From: Phytomonospora endophytica
GTDB lineage: Bacteria > Actinomycetota > Actinomycetes > Mycobacteriales > Micromonosporaceae
Assembly (NCBI RefSeq): GCF_014202425.1
Contig: NZ_JACHGT010000018.1
Location: forward strand, 119,719 to 183,718
DNA length: 64,000 nucleotides
Direction of reading: 5' to 3'
In this document: one piece after another, positions 7,500-16,063 of the stretch
Layout: each line of letters begins with the position of its first letter
Numbering within the stretch: position 1 is the stretch's first letter
The notes under the pieces: generated by a model
What the model was told of the DNA's origin: nothing
Seen by the model: only the letters and a program-made list of their open reading frames with translations
Database searches by the model: none
Program-made: the position numbers and the translations under genes

Positions 7500-8982
7500 A
7501 TCCCTCCCCGAGCTCTTCTCCCGGACCGTCGCCGAACACGGCGACCGCACGGCCCTGATCCACGACGACACGACCACGACCTACCGCGACCTCGACACCG
7601 CCACCACCGGCCTGGCGAGCAGGCTCCTCACCGAGGGCGTCCGGCCCGGCGACCACGTCGCCGTCGCCGCCCCACGCGGCATCGACGTCCCCGTGGCCGT
7701 CCTCGCGGCCCTGAAGACCGGCGCCGCCTACGTACCCGTCGACACCACGCTTCCCGACGCGCGCATCGCCCACGTCCTCGACGATTCCGGTGCACGCACG
7801 ATCGTCACCACCAAGGAACTCGCGCACCGTTTCACCGGTGTGACACCGATCCTCGTCGACGAACGCGGTCCCCACCGTCCACTCTCGACGGTCGGCGCCG
7901 ACGACACCGCCTACATCATCTACACCTCCGGCTCGACCGGACGGCCGAAAGGCTGCGTCGTCACACACGGCAACGTCCTCGCGCTCCTCGACGCCGCCCT
8001 GCCGATGTTCGACGTCACCGAAACCGACAGGTGGGCGCAGTTCCACTCCCACGCCTTCGACGTCTCCGTCTGGGAACTCTGGGCATGCCTGGCCACCGGC
8101 GCCGCCGCCGTACTGATCCCCGACGACACCGCGCGCTCCGGCGACCGGCTCCTGGCGCACCTCGCCGCCACCCGAGTCAGCGTCCTGTGCCAGGTCCCGT
8201 CGGCCTTCCGGGCACTCGCCCTCACCTTCGCCCGTCACCCCGTCGACCTCGCCCTGCGACACGTGATCCTGGCCGGCGAGAGCGTCGAACTCGACGTCGT
8301 CGCCGGGTTCCTGGACCGCTTCGAGCGGCCCCCGGCGTGCAGCAACCTGTACGGACCGACCGAGACCACCGTCTACGTCAGCGGGCACCGCCTTACCCCG
8401 GCCGACCTCGCGAGCCCCGTACGGACACCGATCGGCCGCCCCTTCCCGACCGTCGGCTTCGAGATCCTCGACGACGACGGCGCTCCCGTCGCCGACGGAG
8501 CCGAAGGCGAACTGTGGATCGCCGGGCCGACCGTCGCCGCGGGCTACCTCCACCGGCCCGAACTTACCGCCGAACGCTTCGGCACCACCTGCGACGGGCG
8601 ACGCCGCTACCGCAGTGGCGACCTCGCCCGGCGGCTCCCCGACGGATCCTTCGAATTCCGCGGCCGACGCGACCATCAGATCAAGTTCCGCGGCTACCGC
8701 ATCGAACTCGGCGACATCGAAAACGCCCTGCGCACCAGCCCCGACGTGGAAGCCGCCGCCGTCGCCCTCACCGAGACCGCGGCGGGAGCCCGGCTCATTA
8801 CCGCCTGGATCCAGCCCACCGGGGCGAAACAGGACCCGGACCTGCCCGCCCGGCTGCGCACGCACCTGTCCCGCCGCCTGCCGGAGTACATGGTCCCCGG
8901 CAGGTACCGGACCGTGACGGCGCTGCCCGTCGGGCTGGCGGGGAAACTGGACCGGGCGGCGCTGATCTACCCGGTCACCTGA
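7492..8982 (+). CDS. Stand-alone NRPS adenylation enzyme
   Basis: 496 residues, GTG start overlapping the PCP-TE stop. Core motifs are intact: A3 YTSGSTGRPKG, A4 FDVSVWE, A5 NLYGPTETT, A7 YRSGDLARR, A8 FRGRRDHQIKFRGYRIELG and A10 GLAGKLDR with the catalytic Lys. By eye the specificity residues read D-V-W-C-I-A-L-V-Y-(K). This resembles no code I can assign with confidence, although the D-V-W start is shared with Ser-type codes. The enzyme would activate one amino or aryl acid and load it on the adjacent carrier domain. With no condensation domain present, the acyl group may go to another acceptor, possibly the encoded peptides. Confidence 0.92.
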   Translation: MPESLPELFSRTVAEHGDRTALIHDDTTTTYRDLDTATTGLASRLLTEGVRPGDHVAVAAPRGIDVPVAVLAALKTGAAYVPVDTTLPDARIAHVLDDSGARTIVTTKELAHRFTGVTPILVDERGPHRPLSTVGADDTAYIIYTSGSTGRPKGCVVTHGNVLALLDAALPMFDVTETDRWAQFHSHAFDVSVWELWACLATGAAAVLIPDDTARSGDRLLAHLAATRVSVLCQVPSAFRALALTFARHPVDLALRHVILAGESVELDVVAGFLDRFERPPACSNLYGPTETTVYVSGHRLTPADLASPVRTPIGRPFPTVGFEILDDDGAPVADGAEGELWIAGPTVAAGYLHRPELTAERFGTTCDGRRRYRSGDLARRLPDGSFEFRGRRDHQIKFRGYRIELGDIENALRTSPDVEAAAVALTETAAGARLITAWIQPTGAKQDPDLPARLRTHLSRRLPEYMVPGRYRTVTALPVGLAGKLDRAALIYPVT

Positions 8983-8993
8983 CACCGCGCGGG

Positions 8994-10571
8994 TCAGTCG
9001 ACGAGGTCTTCCCTGGACAGGCGTGCCTCTTCGATGTCGAGCTGGGTCTGGACCCGGCGCAGAACGGTGTCGTCGATGGTGTGCTCGTCGCGAAGCCGCA
9101 GGACGGTGGCGCGTTTGCGCGCGATGAGCGCCAGGCGCAGCTCGTTGTAGTCGTCCTTGTGGAGCACGGCGTCGTCGTCGGCGTCGTCGGCGTGCAGGGC
9201 GGCGAGGTGCTGTTCGTACTCGCGGACGGTCTGGTCGACGACGGCCTCGCGGGTGCCGAGCCCGGCGGCGACGTCGGGGATGGCGGCCATGGCCTCCTCG
9301 GCGGCGGTGGTCTCGGCGAGTTCCTCCTCCTCGTCGATGTCGGTGTCGTCGGGAAGCCGGGCCCAGCGCAGCAGGCGGGGCAGGGCGAGGCCGTTGACGA
9401 CCAGGGTGAGGGCGATGACGCCGGCGGTCACGAAGATGATGAAGTCGCGGTCGGGGAAGGCGCCACCTGCGGTGAGCGTGACCGGGACACCGAGGGCCGC
9501 GGCCAGCGACACCGCGCCTCGGAACCCGGCGACGGCGTTGACGCACCTGACGCGGTTGCTGATGCGCAGGGTCTTCTGCTTCGGGCGGCGGTCGAGGAGC
9601 CGGATGGTGTAGGCCGAGGCGAACTGGAAGACGAAGCGCAGGCCTATCACCGTCGTGTAGATGACCGCGACGGCGATGAGCGCGTCGACGATGTCGACGC
9701 TTTCCAGGCCTTCCACGGCCGGCGGCAGTTCGAGGCCGACGAGGACGAACAGGGCGCCGTTCAGGATGAACGTCGCCAGCGACCAGAACGCGTTGACCTG
9801 CAGGCGGGTGTCGGCGCGCCCGGCGCGCGGTCCGACCTGGCTGATGATGAGCCCGCACACGACCACGGCCAGCACGCCCGAGGCGTGGACGAGTTCGGCG
9901 AGCAGGTAGGCGGTGAACGGGATGACGATCATCGCGACGTTGCCGAGGATCGGCGAGTCGATGCGCCGGCGGACGACGGTCCCGGTCCAGGCGGTGAGAA
10001 CTCCGGCGAGCGCGCCGCCGAGGTAGGAGATGGCGAACATGCCGCTGACGTGGCCGAGGCTGAAGGTCTCCTCGCCCACGGTCACGCCGACGGCGACGCC
10101 GTAGAGGACCAGGGCGGTGCCGTCGTTGACGAGGCTTTCGGCGCGCAGGACGGTGACGGTGCGGCGTGGCAGGGACCGCGCCAGGGCGGCGACCGCGGTG
10201 GCGTCGGTGGGGGCGACGGCGGCGCCGAGCACCCATGCCGGTCCCCAGGGGACGCCGAAGGCGTGCGCGATGGCGGCGACGGCCGCGGCGGTCAGGACTA
10301 CCAGGACGGTGCTCATCAGCAGGATGCCGCGCGCGTCGCGTTTGATCTCGCGCAGGGAGGTCGTCAGGCTCTCCCAGTAGAGCAGGGCGGGCAGGAACAG
10401 CAGCAGCATCGTCTCCGGCGGCAGGCTCACCGACGTGAACACGGGCACGAAACCGAGCCCGACGCCGCAGGCGAGCAGCAGGATCGGTGGCGCGATGCGC
10501 AAAACCCTGCCGAGGGTGTGGCAGGCCAGCAGGGCCACGCCCAAGACGACGACCAGTTCCAGGCCGACCAT
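8994..10571 (-). CDS. Na+/H+ antiporter, CPA1 (NhaP/NHE) family
   Basis: 525 residues from the ATG at 10571 (GGAGG five bases upstream; starts MVGLELVVVLGVALL). There are about 12 transmembrane segments to residue 400. The conserved ion-binding motifs are APTDATAVAAL and ESLVNDGTALVLY, which hold the Asp pair typical of electroneutral CPA1 exchangers. A hydrophilic tail of about 120 residues (EEEELAETTAAEEAMAA and following) is the cytosolic regulatory domain seen in actinobacterial NhaP-like proteins. It exchanges Na+ (or K+) for H+ at the cytoplasmic membrane. It converges with the adenylation gene, with an 11-base gap, and has no link to that locus. Confidence 0.92.
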   Translation of the reverse strand: MVGLELVVVLGVALLACHTLGRVLRIAPPILLLACGVGLGFVPVFTSVSLPPETMLLLFLPALLYWESLTTSLREIKRDARGILLMSTVLVVLTAAAVAAIAHAFGVPWGPAWVLGAAVAPTDATAVAALARSLPRRTVTVLRAESLVNDGTALVLYGVAVGVTVGEETFSLGHVSGMFAISYLGGALAGVLTAWTGTVVRRRIDSPILGNVAMIVIPFTAYLLAELVHASGVLAVVVCGLIISQVGPRAGRADTRLQVNAFWSLATFILNGALFVLVGLELPPAVEGLESVDIVDALIAVAVIYTTVIGLRFVFQFASAYTIRLLDRRPKQKTLRISNRVRCVNAVAGFRGAVSLAAALGVPVTLTAGGAFPDRDFIIFVTAGVIALTLVVNGLALPRLLRWARLPDDTDIDEEEELAETTAAEEAMAAIPDVAAGLGTREAVVDQTVREYEQHLAALHADDADDDAVLHKDDYNELRLALIARKRATVLRLRDEHTIDDTVLRRVQTQLDIEEARLSREDLVD

Positions 10572-10709
10572 GGAAGCCTCCAGCCGTAGTCGCCGCGCGG
10601 TCGAGAGCCGGCGGTGTGGACCGCCGGCCGCGTCAAGATCTCCGTGCCCCCGGTGAGACGTTCCCACGCCTCGATGCGGCTCGTACCTGGAATGGCATCC
10701 CGCGGCGGG

Positions 10710-10746
10710 ACGCTCCCGCCGTCGCGCGTGGCGACGGCGGGAGCGT
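10710..10746 (-). terminator. Hairpin terminator after the DUF2188-like gene
   Basis: A perfect 16-bp inverted repeat (ACGCTCCCGCCGTCGC and its complement) with a 5-base loop sits 38 bases beyond the stop of the small gene at 10785. There is no U-tract, as is common in actinomycetes. The rest of 10572-10784 shows nothing else recognisable. Confidence 0.75.
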
Positions 10747-10784
10747 TCGCTTGGCTCGGCCGCCGATCCGGCGGCGTGACCCGG

Positions 10785-11015
10785 TCAGCCCTGCGGCGGG
10801 TTCGGGTCGGCGCGGTAGGTGTTGCGCTCGTTGATCTGACCGTCCTTGCGGTGGCCGATCCATTCCAGGCCTTCCCGCCTGGCGGTCGTCTGCGCGGAGG
10901 TGACCGCCTGTTCCTTGCGGTCGAAGTACCCCGAGACGCGCGAGGCGCCTTCACGCTGGTTCATCCACTGTCCACGGTCGCTGCTCCACATGGTGTGGAT
11001 CTCGCGAGTAGCCAT
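10785..11015 (-). CDS. DUF2188-type small protein
   Basis: 76 residues from the ATG at 11015, with AGGAGG about nine bases upstream. The sequence MATREIHTMWSSDRGQWMNQ, followed by a segment in which Tyr/Phe and Lys/Arg alternate (SGYFDRKEQAVTSAQTTARREG) and then LEWIGHRKDGQINERNTY, fits the DUF2188 family. These are short proteins with repeated 'W…G…A…F…K.EAI..A...A' strands, often stress-associated and of unknown biochemical role. It is soluble, without signal or membrane segment. It is monocistronic, with a strong hairpin downstream. Confidence 0.75.
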   Translation of the reverse strand: MATREIHTMWSSDRGQWMNQREGASRVSGYFDRKEQAVTSAQTTARREGLEWIGHRKDGQINERNTYRADPNPPQG

Positions 11016-11124
11016 GGTCGTCGAGCCTCCTTGCGTGATGGTCGTGTGGTTCCCCTCTGGCGTACCCGTTCGCCGGAAGATCAATCATGTTCGCGCCCGC
11101 CCGGTCGTCCGCCCGCGGTCGATG

Positions 11125-12252
11125 TCAGGCGATGTCCGGCAGCGGCGCGGGAGTTCCGGCCGGGGTCCCGGCCGGGCAGAAGGCCGCCGTGAGCGCGTTG
11201 AACAGGGCGACGTCGGGGACCACGGCGTAGCTCGTGGCGGAGAGGCTGAAGTAGCGGCTGGTCCCGGGCTGGTGGAAGGAGAAGGTGAGGTAGCCGGGGA
11301 TGCCGCCGGTGTGGCCCCAGATCTCGGCGCCGCAGGGCAGGGCGACCTTGCTCAGGCCGAGACCGTAGCCGGAGTCGAAGGCCGTGATCTTCATCGCGGT
11401 GAGCTGGGCCGGTGTGAGGAGCCGGCCGCCGAGCAGGGCCTGGTAGAACGTGTTCAGATCGCGGGTGGTGGAGATGATGTCGCCGACGGCGTAGGACGAG
11501 GAGACGTTCAGGGCGGTGATGTCGACGGGTTCGCCGTTGACCTGAAGGTAGCCGTGGGCGTGGGGGCCGCTGATCCGCACCGAGTGCCTGGCGGGCACCT
11601 CGGTGTCGCGCAGGCCGAGCGGGCGGACGATGCGACGGTCGACCTCGGTCTGGAGGGAACGGCCGGTGACCCGCTCGATCACGAGACCGATCAGGACGTA
11701 GTTGGTGTTGGAGTAGGACCACGCGGTGCCGGGCGGGAAGAGCGGATCGCGACTGGTCGCCAGGTCGACCAGCTGTTGCGGGGTCCAGCGCTTGTAGCGG
11801 TCGCGGACGACCTGCTCGGGGGTGACCAGGACGTCGTCGGTGTAGTTGTAGAGACCGCTGGTGTGGTTCAGCAGCTGACGCAGGGTGATGTTCTGGCCGT
11901 TGGGCACCGTGCCCGGCAGCCACCGCTCCAGGCTGTCGTCGAGCGAGATGCGCCCTTCGCCGACCAGCTGAAGGGCGACGGTGGACGTGAAGGTCTTCGT
12001 GACGCTGCCGATCCGGAACCGGCCGTCGACGGGGGCCGGCCGCTGTCGTCCGAGCTCGGCGACGCCGCCGGCCAGGCGCTCGACGCGAGGCCCGTCCCGA
12101 AACTCCAGAACCGCCGAAGGCGACCCGTCGGCGACGACGGCGTCGAGTTCGTCGCGCAGGGTGCCGGTGGCCGGGCCGGCGGCGGCGGGGCCGGACACGA
12201 GGGTGACGAGGGCGAGGGCGAGGACCACTGCCCCGATCCGTTGCAGTCTCAT
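11125..12252 (-). CDS. Secreted serine hydrolase, class C beta-lactamase / DD-peptidase fold
   Basis: 375 residues from the ATG at 12252, which gives a normal Sec signal peptide (MRLQRIGAVVLALALVTLVS…AAAG). The penicillin-binding-protein motifs are S-x-x-K in GSVTKTF (near 60), YSN in WSYSNTNY (near 165) and HTG in GHTGGIPGY (near 315). Such proteins act on D-Ala-D-Ala peptides or as broad esterases outside the cell. The Shine-Dalgarno is weak (GAGA). It stands alone, and the terminator-like region 12366-12408 separates it from the upstream operon. A true carboxypeptidase and an EstB-like esterase cannot be told apart from sequence alone. Confidence 0.88.
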   Translation of the reverse strand: MRLQRIGAVVLALALVTLVSGPAAAGPATGTLRDELDAVVADGSPSAVLEFRDGPRVERLAGGVAELGRQRPAPVDGRFRIGSVTKTFTSTVALQLVGEGRISLDDSLERWLPGTVPNGQNITLRQLLNHTSGLYNYTDDVLVTPEQVVRDRYKRWTPQQLVDLATSRDPLFPPGTAWSYSNTNYVLIGLVIERVTGRSLQTEVDRRIVRPLGLRDTEVPARHSVRISGPHAHGYLQVNGEPVDITALNVSSSYAVGDIISTTRDLNTFYQALLGGRLLTPAQLTAMKITAFDSGYGLGLSKVALPCGAEIWGHTGGIPGYLTFSFHQPGTSRYFSLSATSYAVVPDVALFNALTAAFCPAGTPAGTPAPLPDIA

Positions 12253-12365
12253 GTGCCGAGTCTCAGTGTCCAATCTGGACCGCGGAAGGGGGCGATCCCC
12301 TAGGGCCGGTCCCGGAGGGACCCGGCGGACAGGCCCGTGACCTGCGCGGATGCGGACGGCGGCGT

Positions 12366-12408
12366 GGTGAGGGCGAGCAAGGTCACCCTCACCACGTCCA
12401 CGGTGACC
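12366..12408 (-). terminator. Two alternative hairpins in the 12253-12569 intergenic region
   Basis: GGTGAGGG (12366-12373) pairs with CCCTCACC (12386-12393). Alternatively GGTCACC (12381-12387) pairs with GGTGACC (12402-12408). The two stems overlap and exclude each other. They lie downstream of the sigma factor/mycothiol-enzyme operon and probably end it. I see no gene or clear promoter in the rest of this 317-base gap. Confidence 0.5.
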
Positions 12409-12569
12409 GGCAGCGGCCCCCTCGGACGCCACCGATCCCGCCGACATCGTCTGCCCCCATGCGTCACCCACGGCACCGGTCAGGTGCCGATAGACCGGAC
12501 CCCGAACGAGCCGCCGGAGCCCGGTGCCGAAATGAACGGGTGCGCGGTGCGGTAACCGCGGACGGCGTC

Positions 12570-13181
12570 CTATCCCCGGCGGGCCTGGAAACCGTCGAGG
12601 GGCACGCGACCGGTGGCCACCAGCAGGATGTCCTTCGCCGCCATCGGCACGTCCCGCGGTCCCTCACCGACCGACACGTCGGCGTCGGTGGCCGTCATCC
12701 GCCGCCCTTCGATGTCGGCGCCGAAGTACTTGAGATGCCGGGGACTGACGGGAGCCAGCACCAGGGCGACGCGTTCGGGCGGCGGTGCCGGCAGGCCGAG
12801 CGGTTCGGTGACGTCGAGGCCGTGGATCACGTCGTGGCTGAGCGCGCTGACGGGTCCTTCGCCCGGGGGCCGCCAGGGATTGTCGAGGTTGCGGCGGAGG
12901 AGGGCGACGAGTTCGGCTCCGTCCATGCGTCGCGCCGTCGCTCGGGCGTCGCGGTCGGCGTAGCGGTGGAACGAGAAACCGGCCCGGACGATGCCGGCCA
13001 GCAACCTCAGCGGCTTGGTGCGGTACGGCATCGTCATGTGAGCGACGACTTCGCGCACGCGCCAGCCCGCGCACAGCGACGGGACGTCCCACTGCTCGGG
13101 CGCCAGGCCGGCGAAGAGGTCGGCGAGGCGCTCGCGCTCCGCGCGCACCTCGCCGGTCACGTGGTCTGAGGAGATGGTCAT
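12570..13181 (-). CDS. Maleylpyruvate isomerase-family mycothiol-dependent enzyme (DinB-like)
   Basis: 203 residues, ATG with AAGGAA upstream. The N-terminal DinB-like four-helix bundle has the family signature L…L..EQWD.PSLCAGW.VREVVAHM, with the metal-ligand His in VAHM (about 48) and a second in LSHDVIHGLDV (about 113). Actinobacterial members use mycothiol as cofactor for isomerisation or S-transfer, but most are uncharacterised. It lies 57 bases after the ECF sigma gene in the same direction, a pairing often seen in actinomycetes, so the sigma factor probably controls it or shares a stress response with it. Confidence 0.82.
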   Translation of the reverse strand: MTISSDHVTGEVRAERERLADLFAGLAPEQWDVPSLCAGWRVREVVAHMTMPYRTKPLRLLAGIVRAGFSFHRYADRDARATARRMDGAELVALLRRNLDNPWRPPGEGPVSALSHDVIHGLDVTEPLGLPAPPPERVALVLAPVSPRHLKYFGADIEGRRMTATDADVSVGEGPRDVPMAAKDILLVATGRVPLDGFQARRG

Positions 13182-13238
13182 GGCGTTCCTTCTGCGTCGA
13201 TGAGTCTTCCCGACTTCTACGACGCCCGAGGAGGGAAC

Positions 13239-14228
13239 TCATCGGTCGCGGAGGAGAAGATCCTCGCGGCGAAGGACGGCGGGCAGACCGAACTCGCCGA
13301 AGCGGCCCGCCGTGCCGAGGAACGCGACGGTCCGCGCGATCAGACCGCCCCGGATCTCGACGGTGACCAGTGCGAAGGGGTGGAGAAGGCCGTCGTCGTC
13401 CGGACGGTACTGGCCGAAGCCCCGGGCTCCGTTGACGTCGCACGGCACCAGCCGCGCGCCCGCACACTCGCCGCCGACGCCGAGGAGACTCGCGATCGCG
13501 GGCCCTCCGTCGAGCCGCCACAGGAACGGGGGCATGGTCGAGACGGCATCGGCGCGCAGGACCGCGGTCAGCTCGGCGACGTCGTGCGTCTCGAAGGCCC
13601 GCACGTAGCGCCGCAGCAGGTCCCGCTGCGCCGGATCGGCGGGATCGTCGACGTCGAAAGGATCAGGCCGGTGCTCGTCCAGCACCGCGCGTGCACGCTG
13701 CAGGGCGCTGTTCACCGAGGCCGTCGTCGTGTCGAGGACCTCGGCGGTCTCCCGGGCGGTGAAGGCGAGCACGTCACGCAGGATGAGGACGGCCCGCTGA
13801 CGGGGCGCCAGGTGCTGCAGCGCCGCGATGAACGCCAAGCGCACCGACTCCCGTTCGAGAACCACGTCGCCGGGGTCCCGCGACGCGACCAGCCGAGCGT
13901 CGGGCATCGGCTCCACCCACGCCCGCGCCGGCAGCGGCGCCCCCAGCCCCGGCCCCCGACCGGCGGCCGCCTCCACGTCGACAACCAACTCCCGACGCCG
14001 CGCCGAGCGCAGCATGTCCAGGCACACGTTCGTCGCGATCCGGTGCACCCACGTGCTCACCCGGCCACGACTCGGGTCGAACAGGTCCCACTTGGACGAG
14101 GCCCGGATCAGCGTCTCCTGGACGGCGTCGTCGGTGTCGGCCGCCGAACCGAGCAGCCGGTAGCAGTAGCCGGTCAAGGGGACGCGCAAGGCCTCCAGGT
14201 CCTCGGCCGCGTGCGCGTCCATCGCCAT
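13239..14228 (-). CDS. ECF sigma factor, SigG-like (TIGR02960 type) with SnoaL-like tail
   Basis: 329 residues from the ATG at 14228 (GGAGACGAAG upstream); a codon chain further upstream has no ribosome-binding site. Sigma region 2 is GYCYRLLGSAADTDDAVQETLIRASSKW in outline, and region 4 is QRAVLILRDVLAFTARETAEVL…SVNSALQRAR. A C-terminal NTF2/SnoaL-like domain (about 195-325) replaces a separate anti-sigma factor, as in SigG/SigJ-type ECF groups. No anti-sigma gene is nearby, which agrees. It would direct RNA polymerase to its own small regulon, possibly including the downstream mycothiol-type enzyme. Confidence 0.88.
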   Translation of the reverse strand: MAMDAHAAEDLEALRVPLTGYCYRLLGSAADTDDAVQETLIRASSKWDLFDPSRGRVSTWVHRIATNVCLDMLRSARRRELVVDVEAAAGRGPGLGAPLPARAWVEPMPDARLVASRDPGDVVLERESVRLAFIAALQHLAPRQRAVLILRDVLAFTARETAEVLDTTTASVNSALQRARAVLDEHRPDPFDVDDPADPAQRDLLRRYVRAFETHDVAELTAVLRADAVSTMPPFLWRLDGGPAIASLLGVGGECAGARLVPCDVNGARGFGQYRPDDDGLLHPFALVTVEIRGGLIARTVAFLGTAGRFGEFGLPAVLRREDLLLRDR

Positions 14229-14316
14229 CTTCGTCTCCTCGACTCGACCGGTCGCAAGTGTGCACCTGGCCGCCGCGCCGCGGCGCGTCAAGTCTCCCGG
14301 GGACTCCTGGCGTTGC

Positions 14317-15013
14317 TCACCTTCGTTTGGCGGTGCCGAAGAGGGTGCGGGTGATTTCGCGGCCGAAGGTGGTGGCGGCGGACTTGGCGAGGGTGTCGAG
14401 GAAGCCGGTGGGACTGGAGGCTGGTTGCTTCGCGGCCTTGGTTTTCTTGGTGGCGCGGGACTTTGGGGCAGGGTCCAGGGATGGGATCGGTTCGTACTTC
14501 GGCGCATCTGGTGCCGGTGCGGTGGCGGCGGGCTCGGGGACAGCGGATCTCGTAGGCGGAGTCGCGGTCGATGTCGGTGCCGTATTTGGCTTTCATCGCC
14601 GAGGCGTTGATGAGGCCGGTCATGGTGGCCTCGTCGGAGGGACCCATGCGCGATCTGGGCGCGTACATCCGGGTCCAGGCAACGGGAGTCGGCCGGCCCT
14701 TGTCGTCCAGGACGGTGACCATCGCCTCGCCGATGCCCAGCCGGGTCAGGTCCTCTTCAAGGTCGTAGGCCGAGTGCGGGAAGGTTGTGACGGTGGCCCT
14801 CAACGCCTTCGCATCTTGCGGGGTGAAGGCGCGCAGGGCGTGTTGCACCCACGCACCGAGCTGAGCGAGAACGTCGGCGGGCACGTCCTTCGGGGTCTGC
14901 GTCACGAAGAAGACGCCCACGCCTTTGGAGCGGATCAGGCGGACGGTTTGGGTGATGGCGGTGAGGAACGCCTCGGAGGAGCAGTCAAAGAGGAGGCGCG
15001 CCTCGTCGAACAT
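14317..15013 (-). pseudogene. Truncated, frameshifted duplicate of the HerA-like ATPase gene
   Basis: This stretch is close in sequence to the 3' part of the intact gene at 16064-17653 (14324-15009 matches about 16071-16788). It encodes the segment from LTAITQTVRLIRSKGVGVFF to DSAYEI nearly unchanged. It lacks the Walker A half, and relative to the intact copy it has lost about 32 bases (a GCC-rich stretch coding an Ala run) after DSAYEI, which shifts the frame. The 5' boundary is abrupt next to a lower-GC region. An ATG at 15013 opens a reading frame, but a functional product is unlikely. Confidence 0.85.
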
Positions 15014-16063
15014 GTACTAGCATTCGACGCTTGCCTGACGGTGCAAGTCACCTAACAGGTAGCGACCTTTGGCCGGTACGGACTCCGGCAACCACGAGCC
15101 AACTAGACGTTGCGTTGAAGGCAGGATTTCAGTGCCCGCGCTTCCGGGTCGGGTCGTTCAATCAAACCCATCGACGCATTTCGACCCAAGCGACATAGCA
15201 TGCCAATAAGCGAGGCCATTCCGCATCAAAATCGCCGACGACTATTCCTCGCCAGGATCTTCTGCAGATCGTGGACGAGGCAGACAAAGAGGAGCGCGCC
15301 TGCGGCACCGACAACCAGGACTTCGCGACTGTGACCAACATACTCCCGCAGCCACCAAGTACCGGCGATCGCAACAACTGCAAAAATCGATATCCCTACT
15401 CGCGTTCGCCGAACACCCAATACTGGATATTTCAAGAAAGCCGCAGTAAAGAGGCCGACGAAGAATATAGGCGTGATAATCACATCAAATGGTTCTCCGA
15501 GCGAATCAGCCAAAAGATGTACGACGATCGCAAAGGCCACCGATAGAAATATAGCAAAGACTGGCCGCAGAGCCTTCATGAAGCTGCCATAAACTTGCCC
15601 CAGAGCCATGCGCCTCCAGTTGCACAGCGACGATTGTACTTGTGGTTGCAACAATTAGGCGCGTGGGGACGCCAAGGGGCGCGAAGCCGGGCACGGGCAC
15701 TTCCTTTGGAATAAGGGGTTATGGCTCGAAGGGCGTCGAGCACTGCAGAGAATCTTGGAGCGCGGCGGCCGTGATGTCAAGGCCCACAACGTATCTAGTC
15801 GTGGCAGCTACAAATCCAACAGCGGACAGATCATCACAGGTTGGCTCGAAGTTGCCTGCGTCGTGAGCGGTCAGTTGGCGATCTGAATTGCCCCTGGACT
15901 ATGTGGATGGCCGCAGCGATCCCAGCTGGAACAGCTGCATGAGCGGCCCATCGATACAGAACCCGCTCAGGCACGCAGGACCGGATCCCACAGCGCGTCA
16001 GGAACGGCGGAACACTCCCCAACCCAGGTACGGGGCATCCAGACTCCTGACTGCCCATGCAAC
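15014..16063. other. Lower-GC insert between the two HerA-like copies
   Basis: Base composition drops visibly, with runs such as ATATAGG and AAATATAGC that are rare elsewhere in the window. The insert is bounded on both sides by homologous HerA-like sequence. It carries one supportable gene (15226-15609, minus). In 15014-15225 and 15610-16063 I see no other convincing gene, RNA or terminal inverted repeat; the short open frames there have no family resemblance. It looks like foreign DNA, or the remnant of an insertion associated with the duplication. Confidence 0.6.
15226..15609 (-). CDS. Hypothetical four-helix membrane protein
   Basis: 127 residues from the ATG at 15609, which has GGAGG three bases upstream; the ATG at 15579 lacks a ribosome-binding site. 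Four hydrophobic segments are visible: FAIFLSVAFAIVVHLLA, VIITPIFFVGLFTAAF, ISIFAVVAIAGTWWL and VLVVGAAGALLFVCLV. The C-terminus is basic (KILARNSRRRF). I do not recognise the family. Codon use is less GC-biased than in the neighbours, in line with recent acquisition. No partner gene is evident. Confidence 0.55.
   Translation of the reverse strand: MALGQVYGSFMKALRPVFAIFLSVAFAIVVHLLADSLGEPFDVIITPIFFVGLFTAAFLKYPVLGVRRTRVGISIFAVVAIAGTWWLREYVGHSREVLVVGAAGALLFVCLVHDLQKILARNSRRRF

Noticed and set aside
5111..9000. Lanthipeptide, sactipeptide or lasso cluster
   Set aside because: No LanB/C/M, radical-SAM or lasso cyclase/protease genes; only thioredoxin, S26 peptidase and NRPS-like genes.
7396..10236. 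Long minus-strand open frame over the adenylation and antiporter genes
   Set aside because: Low-complexity Arg/His translation; both underlying genes have clear families in other frames.
12366..12408. Riboswitch or attenuator in front of the serine hydrolase
   Set aside because: The alternative stems lie over 100 bases from that gene and fit better as the 3' end of the upstream operon.
15610..16063. Short open frames on both strands in the low-GC insert
   Set aside because: No ribosome-binding sites, no family resemblance and inconsistent codon bias.
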